Source: Spirochaetota bacterium
Lineage (GTDB): Bacteria > Spirochaetota > UBA4802 > JAFGDQ01
Reading direction: 5' to 3'
Length of the DNA: 46,020 nucleotides
Assembly: GCA_034190085.1 (NCBI GenBank)
Contig: JAXHTS010000005.1
Span: 1-46,020, forward strand
Shown: one piece after another, positions 40,450 to 46,020 of the stretch
Layout of the letters: the number at the start of each line of letters is the position of its first letter
How positions within the stretch are numbered: position 1 is the stretch's first letter
Program-made: the position numbers and the translations under genes
The notes under the pieces: model-generated
What the model saw: only the letters and a program-made list of their open reading frames with translations
Database searches by the model: none
What the model was told of the DNA's origin: nothing

Positions 40450-42885
40450 CTATTTCTCCTCATCCCCTGATGAATATGATTTTAATCCATCTGCGATCTC
40501 TTTTAACCGTTTGTTCACTAAATAATTTATGCTGCCCTCAGGATAGGTGTTGTCCTCCCTTCTCTCCCCAGCCTCAATATCTGTTAAAACTTCAATCCCC
40601 TCATCAATGGTCTTAACTGCATAGATATGGAACATGCCTTTAGATACAGCATCCACGATCTCCTCATGCAGCATCAGATTGCGTATATTTGTGTGAGGTA
40701 TCATGACACCCTGTTCCCCTGTAAGCCCTCTTGCCTTGCATACCTTATAGAATCCCTCAATTTTGTAATTGACCCCACCGATCGGCTGAACCTCGCCAGT
40801 TTGATTCACTGATCCGGTAACAGCGATCCCCTGCTTCAATGGCACTCCTGAAAGGCTAGAGAGTATTGCATATAGCTCTGTAGAGGAAGCGCTATCCCCC
40901 TCTATCCCCTGATAGGACTGCTCAAAACAAAGGCTTGCCGAAAGGGAGAGAGGTTTCTCCTGCGCATATTTCCATCCGAGATATCCGCTCAATATCATAA
41001 CACCCTTATTGTGTATTCTACCGCTAAGCTCCGATTCGCGTTCAATATTTATCACACCGCTACGCCCCATGAAGGTTTTGGCAGAAATCCTTGATGGACG
41101 ACCAAACATAATATCGCCCATATTATATACGCTAAGCCCATTTACATGCCCAACCTCAAAACCCTCAACATCAATCATAACCGTGCCATCATCAATATGT
41201 TCACGCATCCTCTCATCGATAAGATTATGTCTGAATATCTTTTCATCAAACGCCCTTTGCACATGCTCAGCAGAAATCAATGACACCCCAGCTTTGACAG
41301 CCCAGTAATCAGATTCCAAAAGCAACTCCTTCAATTGCCCGAATCTTGAGGAAAGCTTTTGTTGATCAGCCACCATCCGAGCTGCATACTCAAGCATCTT
41401 AGCAACCCCTGAGGAGTCAAAAGGGAGAAGTTTTTCCTCCTTGCAACAATTAGCAATAAAACATGCATAAGCTTGCATATTATCTGGAGAGCGGTCAACC
41501 TGTGAGTCGAACTCCGCCTTCACACGAAACAATTCCCAAAACTCTTCATCATATTCAGACAGCATATGATAAATATAGTTATCACCAATAAGAATTATCT
41601 TAACATTAACTGGCATCGGTTCAGGCCTCATCCCTACAGGAGCGATGAAACCAAATTGCTCGTAGGGATTTTCAACCCGTACCTCTTTTATTCTTATGGC
41701 TCGCTTTAAGGCTTCCCATACTCCTACCCTCATAAGCACATCCCTAATATTCAGAAGCAAATAACCGCCATTAGCTCTACTTAGCGAGCCAGCCTTTATC
41801 ATTGTGTGATCACTCAAGTAACCCCCAAAGGAAAATCGCATTTCAACCTTTGCAAAAAGGTTAATATAGGTGGGATTGCTCTCCACTATCACAGGCGGGC
41901 CTACTGTTTCGCTGTTATCCACGAACAAATTGATCTTAAAAGGAAGGAAGGGGTCCTTTTCACCAAAAATTGGAGCATTTGGCATACCAGGGTAGGCCTG
42001 AGCCGGCGCCTCCTGTTGTTTGAATATGCCTAAATATTCCAATGTATAGGCTTGCAAGCCTTTTAAATAGCGATCCATACCATAATAATGCCTAAAATCG
42101 TTCAGCAATTCATGAAATATTGAATGGATTGTATTTTCTCCAATATTGCGGTCCAATTCTCGCAATCGGTCCTGCATGTTTTTTTCCGATTCTCTAAACC
42201 TGTCAAAACTCGCTCCCATCTGTTTCATTAGATTATCACGCTTCTCATCCAAAACCTTTCTCTGCTCTTCGGGTAACGAAAGGTAATCGGTTCGAGACAT
42301 GGTTCCACTAACAGTCATTGGAATCAACAATGGCCCAGTGGGTGTTATCTGCAACAGAAAACCCTCGGATTGGGCACTCTTCTCTAGTTGATCTAAAATT
42401 TGTCTCTCCTCATTCTGGCCTTCCTCAACAATCCTGCCCCTCGCCGCTCCATATTCCTCACTAGAGAATGCCTTCCCCAACTCCTCCTTAAGCCTCAGCA
42501 ATAATGTTGACATCTGATTTGAAAAAGTTTTACCCATCCCCTGAGGAAGTTTCAATATCTGTGGTTGATCAGGATCATCAAAGTTATAGACATAACACCA
42601 ATCATCCGGATGATATGACTCTTCACTATCCTGTCGTTCATTTATGAGCCTCTTTATATGCTCCTGAACCGCTGTTGTCTTGCCAGTCCCTGTCAAGCCA
42701 GCAACATAGATATTGTAACCGGATCGATTCATTTCCAAACCAAATCGTATGGCCTCAATAGCCCTACTTTGCCCAATAAATTCCTCTAAAGAAGGCAATT
42801 CCTCTGTACAAGTAAAATGTAACTGATCAGGATCACACTGCCAGCGCAATCTATCAGCACTAACCCTATGCCTTTCCATAACCAT
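40450..42885 (-). CDS. LonB-like ATP-dependent serine protease
   Basis: An 811-residue protein of the archaeal/LonB-like Lon family with AAA+ and S16 protease domains. The N-terminal part has PSLEEFIGQSRAIEAIRFGL, Walker A GLTGTGKTTAV near residue 68, a long helical insert (residues 150-290), and Walker B/sensor segments ANGGYLLLNIRDVL and VKIILIGDNYIYHML. The C-terminal S16 domain has the catalytic Ser in GIEGDSASSTELYAILSSLS and the Lys in PIGGVNYKIEGFY. No N-terminal substrate-binding domain of LonA and no TM segments are seen, so it is cytosolic. Start chosen at ATG 42885, six bases after GGAGG; the ATG at 42891 abuts that Shine-Dalgarno. It probably removes damaged proteins. Confidence 0.93.
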   Translation of the reverse strand: MVMERHRVSADRLRWQCDPDQLHFTCTEELPSLEEFIGQSRAIEAIRFGLEMNRSGYNIYVAGLTGTGKTTAVQEHIKRLINERQDSEESYHPDDWCYVYNFDDPDQPQILKLPQGMGKTFSNQMSTLLLRLKEELGKAFSSEEYGAARGRIVEEGQNEERQILDQLEKSAQSEGFLLQITPTGPLLIPMTVSGTMSRTDYLSLPEEQRKVLDEKRDNLMKQMGASFDRFRESEKNMQDRLRELDRNIGENTIHSIFHELLNDFRHYYGMDRYLKGLQAYTLEYLGIFKQQEAPAQAYPGMPNAPIFGEKDPFLPFKINLFVDNSETVGPPVIVESNPTYINLFAKVEMRFSFGGYLSDHTMIKAGSLSRANGGYLLLNIRDVLMRVGVWEALKRAIRIKEVRVENPYEQFGFIAPVGMRPEPMPVNVKIILIGDNYIYHMLSEYDEEFWELFRVKAEFDSQVDRSPDNMQAYACFIANCCKEEKLLPFDSSGVAKMLEYAARMVADQQKLSSRFGQLKELLLESDYWAVKAGVSLISAEHVQRAFDEKIFRHNLIDERMREHIDDGTVMIDVEGFEVGHVNGLSVYNMGDIMFGRPSRISAKTFMGRSGVINIERESELSGRIHNKGVMILSGYLGWKYAQEKPLSLSASLCFEQSYQGIEGDSASSTELYAILSSLSGVPLKQGIAVTGSVNQTGEVQPIGGVNYKIEGFYKVCKARGLTGEQGVMIPHTNIRNLMLHEEIVDAVSKGMFHIYAVKTIDEGIEVLTDIEAGERREDNTYPEGSINYLVNKRLKEIADGLKSYSSGDEEK

Positions 42886-43062
42886 TCGCATCCTCCTCTA
42901 TTATCAAAATTCATCTATAATCTAACATACTCGTAGGCTATTTTTAACAGATTAATCTAACAGATCATTTTTGTGATTGGAAAGCCTAAATATTAGGATG
43001 TTTTATTTATCCCCCTTCCCTACTGAAATTCACTCCAATTGATTGTATCAATTCTGTAGAAT

Positions 43063-43767
43063 CTATAATTTTTCAAATTTATCCTTGCCTGCCCCGCATA
43101 TAGGGCATACCCAATCTGCTGGAAGATCAGCAAAAGAGGTTCCTGGGGCAACACCACTCTCAGGATCGCCTTTCCCAGGCTCATAAACATATCCGCATAC
43201 CGTACATCTGTAACTGATATTATTTTCTTTATGCTTTTCATCTTTCTTCTCATCTTTAATAAATGTTGGAGCAGATTCCGGCGTTTTCCCCCTCTTAATT
43301 TGATGATAATACGAATAGGTCATTGGTTCGCCATCTTCAATCAATTCCGCTTCAATCACCTCCCCCACAAAAATTGTGTGAGTTCCTACATCCATACGCT
43401 GGACCAATTTTAATTCAAGATATCCCAATGCATGTTCTATTATTATGGGGGTTCCCATTGATCCTTTACGATAGTTAATGTCCTTACATTTATCATAGTC
43501 TCTACCGCATTTAAAACCGAAATTTCCAATAAGCGATAATGGGGCATCCTGACTGAGTATAGAAATTGAAAAAGAATCGCTATTAGAGATGCATTCATGT
43601 GTGAAATTCTGTTTATTTATTGCAACAGCGACCATAGGCGGCGAGCTTGTAACCTGAATAACAGTATTACAAATTTGCCCGTTAACTTTCTCTCCTTTTT
43701 GAGAAGCTATTATATAGAGTCCATAGCTTATCTTATGAAAAACTCTAGAATTAATCTTAGTGCCCAT
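43063..43767 (-). CDS. Flavin reductase-rubredoxin fusion (high-molecular-weight rubredoxin type)
   Basis: A 234-residue two-domain electron transfer protein. Residues 1-165 form a flavin-reductase-like FMN domain: [52 protein letters not shown], and [24 protein letters not shown] charged Lys/Glu linker ([12 protein letters not shown]) leads to the rubredoxin domain (residues 185-234): [17 protein letters not shown] and [16 protein letters not shown]. In Moorella such Hrb proteins pass NADH-derived electrons to a flavodiiron protein, so this may serve the FDP at 11652. GGGAGTAGAAT precedes the ATG at 43767. It appears monocistronic. Confidence 0.94.
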   Translation of the reverse strand: MGTKINSRVFHKISYGLYIIASQKGEKVNGQICNTVIQVTSSPPMVAVAINKQNFTHECISNSDSFSISILSQDAPLSLIGNFGFKCGRDYDKCKDINYRKGSMGTPIIIEHALGYLELKLVQRMDVGTHTIFVGEVIEAELIEDGEPMTYSYYHQIKRGKTPESAPTFIKDEKKDEKHKENNISYRCTVCGYVYEPGKGDPESGVAPGTSFADLPADWVCPICGAGKDKFEKL

Positions 43768-44324
43768 ATTCTACTCCCTTTTGATAGTTTAGCTGGATAT
43801 TGCTGCCAATATTATTCTTATCACAAACGTAATTGTTAATAATGAACACATTCATCTAATGTTTTCTCATATAAACATTAACTAAAATTTCAGTGTAATA
43901 TATGCAAAGTGAAATACAAATGAAATCCCGCCTTATTCAGGGAATTCATCTAATGGCAATGAAAATGTAGCAACCTTAAGGATAAATAAATGACATACAT
44001 AGCGAGCCTACATATCAATTTATCACGATGACTTGATCACACTTGAAATATTAATTAATGATTTTTATATGTTTAATACAATCACAGGCGAGGCATTATT
44101 CACATAGTTTGGATTGACATATTAGTATTATATTCAATAAAGTCAAATATTATTCACCCTTATAGAAGATTCAGAAACTCAAGCCTTAGTAAACCTAGAG
44201 GTTTGAAATGATAGGAGAGGAGACACTTGTGGCCATAAATGATCAATCGCAGGTTAAATGTTCTATAATACGATTATGTTCTAGACATGCTAAAATTTAA
44301 TTACTTCAAGAAATATTAATAAAT
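43768..44324. other. Divergent intergenic region between the rubredoxin fusion and nadD
   Basis: No credible gene seen. A short open frame of about 30 codons from an ATG near 44208 has no good ribosome-binding site. A hairpin AAACCT-AG-AGGTTT lies at 44191-44204, followed by GGAGAGGAGA. Two TTATTCAC sequences (near 44098 and 44152) are isolated. It must hold promoters for both neighbours, which I cannot place. Confidence 0.4.
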
Positions 44325-44945
44325 ATGAAAGCAAGAAATAATAAGTTTGGGATTATGGGAGGCTCTTTTGATCCTATCCATTTTGGCCATCTGCAAGTGG
44401 CTGAATTCGCCAGAGAAAGGATGGATTTGAATATGGTTTTCTTTGTAATATCTCATTGCCCTCCTCATAAATCAATAAATGATTTGTCTTCTTCACATCA
44501 CCGCTTATCCATGGTTGAGCTGGCAATAAGGGATAGGCCATATTTCGAATCATCTAAAATAGATATTGAGAGTGGATGCCCAACCTACACGGGTGATACC
44601 ATAAGAAGATTTAAAAAAAATTATGGAGATGATAAGGAAATCTATTTTATTAGCGGCATTGATGTGATTCTTGCTATTATTAACTGGGATAAAGCGAGGA
44701 CATATCCTGGAATATGTAATTTTATTGCTGCAACAAGACCTGGGTATGATGAAATAGAGATTGGAAATAAAATTCCGGATATTTTTAAACCTTTCATTAC
44801 AATAATAGAAGTGCCACTTTTGGCCATCTCTTCTACTGAAATTAGATTACGAATAAAATCTGATAAATCTATTGCAGGGATGGCACCTGATCCTGTACAA
44901 AATTATATCAACAAAAATGATTTATATAAAGGAAAAGGAGTGTAA
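44325..44945 (+). CDS. nadD: Nicotinate-mononucleotide adenylyltransferase
   Basis: Makes deamido-NAD from nicotinate mononucleotide and ATP in NAD biosynthesis. The 206 residues fit the family. The nucleotidyl-transferase motif is IMGGSFDPIHFGHLQVAEFA near residues 10-28 (G-S-F-D-P-x-H-x-G-H), and the partner motif AISSTEIRLRIKSDKSI near 163-179 supplies S-x-T-x-I-R. Other family landmarks are CPPHKS near 46, RLSMVELAI near 63, CPTYTGDTIRRFK near 86 and YFISGIDVILAIINWDK near 106, close to the canonical FIxGxDxxxxxxxW. ATG at 44325 has no strong Shine-Dalgarno. It stands alone on the plus strand, followed by decayed sequence. Confidence 0.96.
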   Translation: MKARNNKFGIMGGSFDPIHFGHLQVAEFARERMDLNMVFFVISHCPPHKSINDLSSSHHRLSMVELAIRDRPYFESSKIDIESGCPTYTGDTIRRFKKNYGDDKEIYFISGIDVILAIINWDKARTYPGICNFIAATRPGYDEIEIGNKIPDIFKPFITIIEVPLLAISSTEIRLRIKSDKSIAGMAPDPVQNYINKNDLYKGKGV

Positions 44946-45264
44946 TTCTGGTGACTAGCAGGCATTCTGCCAACTTCCACTGCACATGATGTAGATCATT
45001 CTATGTTGATTTGAATGCAATGATAAAAATGCTGGAAAAGCATGAAAAAGCCAAAAGTTCGAAGACACTATATAGTCTGCCCCATTGTCAGATCCGTCCC
45101 CAATTCATCCGCTATTCTGTCCATAAGGATGTTCCTACTTAATTGCATCATTCTACCTGAATAATAACTCGCCTAACGAAAAAACTCAATGAATTTGAGA
45201 CGGGGACAATTAAAATATTGGTCAATGCTGCGTTTACTTTCTGTTTCTGTGACTCTTAAGATGC
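44946..45264. other. Non-coding stretch with a possible insertion-sequence remnant
   Basis: No gene is recognised downstream of nadD. GTCCCCAATTCAT near 45096-45110 recurs inverted near 45192-45212 as an arm in which six bases (GTCTCA) are inserted between GTCCCC and AATTCAT. This may be a decayed terminal repeat or REP-type element, but similarity is too slight to name. Confidence 0.25.
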
Positions 45265-45266
45265 GC

Positions 45267-45295
45267 GCGACTACCCAGCTAATGTCATTCCCCTG
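45267..45295 (-). repeat. Partial copy of the 2394-2478 element
   Basis: On the minus strand this reads GCAGGGGAATGACATTAGCT followed by GGGTAGTCGC. It matches the right half of the element at 2451-2478 (GCAGGAATGGCATTAGCTGA, then GTAGTTAC) with a 2-base insertion and four to five substitutions. No matching second end or target duplication is visible here, so it is either a half-element or a related dispersed repeat. Confidence 0.45.
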
Positions 45296-45312
45296 CATTC
45301 ATCTGACTTCTG

Positions 45313-45347
45313 CCCACATCTTTTTGTGTAAAACAAGTAGATGTGGG
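45313..45347. terminator. Hairpin downstream of the decayed GxxExxY gene
   Basis: CCCACATCT (45313-45321) pairs perfectly with AGATGTGGG (45339-45347) around a T- and A-rich loop that can extend the stem imperfectly. It lies just after the conserved end of the minus-strand GxxExxY remnant, the position expected for a transcription terminator. No clear T-run follows, so the call is tentative. Confidence 0.35.
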
Positions 45348-45371
45348 GATTAAAGTGATTTGGAGATATTT

Positions 45372-45700
45372 GATCAATTTCTATTCTTCTAAAATCTGCA
45401 CTCTCCTTAGCAAAGTTAACAAGAATACCAACTTTAAGTCCGGCAGCTTTAAAATATAAACGAATTTGAGCATAATGTGATCTGCTAAGATAATAATAAT
45501 TCCATCAAGCCCAGGACAGCCAATTTGTTAATCTTGTTAAAAATAATAACTTTCTTTTCATTTTCTGCTGTAATATTACAATTGTTTAATCCAAATAATA
45601 ATGCCTTTCTATAAATACTTACCCAAAACCCTGTGCCAGGAGTATTATGAACCTTACCCGGGTAGTTGCTAACAAAGTTTGAAATAAATAATTGCCCCAT
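45372..45700 (-). pseudogene. Decayed GxxExxY-family (PDDEXK_3-like) protein gene
   Basis: Two pieces of the same family lie in different frames. The upstream piece, from an ATG at 45700, contains VHNTPGTGFWVSIYRKALLF and NITAENEKKVIIF, matching the family's N-terminal helix and G-x-G-F-x-E-S-x-Y motif (Glu is Val here). The downstream piece (45477-45372, another frame) reads HYAQIRLYFKAAGLKVGILV followed by NFAKESADFRRIEI, the typical family C-terminus. The middle section, including the catalytic Asp/Glu-x-Lys region, is missing, so a deletion plus frameshift has inactivated the gene. Intact relatives are about 125 residues of unknown function, often found in repeat-rich or O-antigen regions. 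The 71-codon frame is not a functional gene by itself. Confidence 0.72.
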
Positions 45701-45754
45701 GATGATGAGATCGCAAAGGGATCATCAAAAAAAATAAGGAAAAACAGGGCAATT

Positions 45755-46020
45755 CTTATTAAATTATTCTTCTGACTCTGATAATAATCATTCTTACCTA
45801 GGTAATATTCATTCTGACCTAGGTAATATCCTTCCTGACCTAGGTAATATTCTTCCTGACCTAGGTAATATCCTTCCTGACCTAGGGGATATCCTTCCCG
45901 ACCTAGGGGATATCCTTCCCGACCTAGGGGATATCCTTCCCGACCTAGGGGATATCCTTCCCGACCTAGGGGATATCCTTCCCGACCTAGGGGATATCCT
46001 TCCCGACCTAGGGGATATCC
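45755..46020. repeat. 21-bp tandem repeat array continuing past the window edge
   Basis: CCTAGG recurs every 21 bases at 45797, 45818, 45839 and so on to 46007, giving ten full units plus a partial one. The first four are CCTAGGTAATATyCwTyCTGA variants; the last six are identical (CCTAGGGGATATCCTTCCCGA). Two still more decayed units (about 13 and 15 of 21 matches) lie at 45755-45796. Each late unit contains two palindromes, CCTAGG and GGATATCC. Because 21 is a multiple of three, the plus frame reads as LGNILPD then LGDILPD heptapeptides, but this frame has a TAA at 45735-45737 and no start codon, so coding is unsupported within the window. A degenerate relative lies at 2131-2240. Confidence 0.92.

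Noticed and set aside
44208-44300. Small plus-strand gene upstream of nadD
   Set aside because: About 30 codons, no family resemblance, and its purine-rich stretch lies after rather than before the ATG.
45485-45700. Independent 71-residue protein
   Set aside because: Its residues are the N-terminal part of a GxxExxY protein whose remaining C-terminus lies out of frame downstream, so it is described as a pseudogene.
45755-46020. CRISPR array
   Set aside because: Units are directly contiguous 21-mers with no unique spacers, and no cas gene is in the window. It is a simple tandem repeat.
45738-46020. Coding region for an LGxILPD repeat protein
   Set aside because: The frame is closed by TAA at 45735-45737 and contains no ATG, GTG or TTG start with a ribosome-binding site in the visible part. 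It is kept only as a note on periodicity.
1-46020. tRNA, rRNA or other structural RNA genes
   Set aside because: I looked for tRNA-like GTTCGA/CCA ends and rRNA-like tracts in the intergenic gaps and found none. A covariance search would be needed to exclude small RNAs.

Overview
The window is AT-rich and comes from a Gram-negative bacterium. It encodes TolC-type and beta-barrel outer-membrane proteins, an outer-membrane lipoprotein-sorting-like protein, Sec signal peptides and an octaheme cytochrome c. The organism is probably an anaerobe or microaerophile: it carries 2-oxoacid:ferredoxin oxidoreductase, flavodiiron protein, desulfoferrodoxin, several rubrerythrins and rubredoxins, and at least one selenocysteine (UGA-decoding) gene. 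A Desulfobacterota- or Spirochaetota-like anaerobe would fit, but nothing in the sequence settles the phylum. Almost every gene lies on the minus strand. The clear plus-strand genes are an aldehyde dehydrogenase and nadD, plus a truncated gene end at position 1.

Layout. 1-1710: end of an unknown gene, rubrerythrin, an Asp-ligand ferredoxin, and a PduO-type cobalamin adenosyltransferase. 1710-2500: a repeat-rich intergenic stretch with a small inverted-repeat element and a degenerate 21-bp array. 2501-8723: a Cus/Czc-type heavy-metal efflux operon (TolC-like, adaptor, RND pump, YHS metal-binding lipoprotein). 8939-14344: a stress and redox block with a universal stress protein, nitroreductase, exported nickel superoxide dismutase, flavodoxin, flavodiiron protein, glutaredoxin-thioredoxin reductase fusion and rubredoxin. 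14377-17502: a UGA-interrupted zinc-ribbon gene and a sulfur-transfer operon (TusA, DsrE-like, a cysteine desulfurase without its PLP lysine, and IscU fused to a thioredoxin-reductase-like domain). 17684-22996: an MMPL/RND exporter, LolA-like protein and outer-membrane protein; an 81-bp MITE with a perfect 8-bp target duplication sits at the stop codon of the LolA-like gene. 23353-25912: KorAB. 26014-33966: a dense oxygen-defence run transcribed from acetyl-CoA synthetase through a DUF4242-like protein, rubrerythrin, HAO-like cytochrome, glutaredoxin, rhodanese-ferritin fusion, selenocysteine peroxiredoxin, a second rubrerythrin, desulfoferrodoxin, ferritin and a ferritin-like protein. 34784-43767: aldehyde dehydrogenase, a NarL-type regulator with a ferritin-like protein and a GAF/PAS histidine kinase, a LonB-like protease, and a flavin reductase-rubredoxin fusion. 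44325-46020: nadD, a decayed GxxExxY gene, and a homogenised 21-bp tandem array running off the window.

Functionally, rubredoxins, flavodoxin and the flavin reductase-rubredoxin protein can feed electrons to the flavodiiron protein (O2/NO), rubrerythrins (peroxide) and desulfoferrodoxin (superoxide). The exported Ni-SOD would act outside the cytoplasm. Ferritins would sequester iron, and glutaredoxin or thioredoxin reductase could recycle the peroxiredoxin. The most unusual items are the Sec peroxiredoxin without a resolving Cys, the second UGA gene, the lysine-less NifS next to a chimeric NifU, the signal-peptide Ni-SOD, and the two MITE-like elements with related termini.
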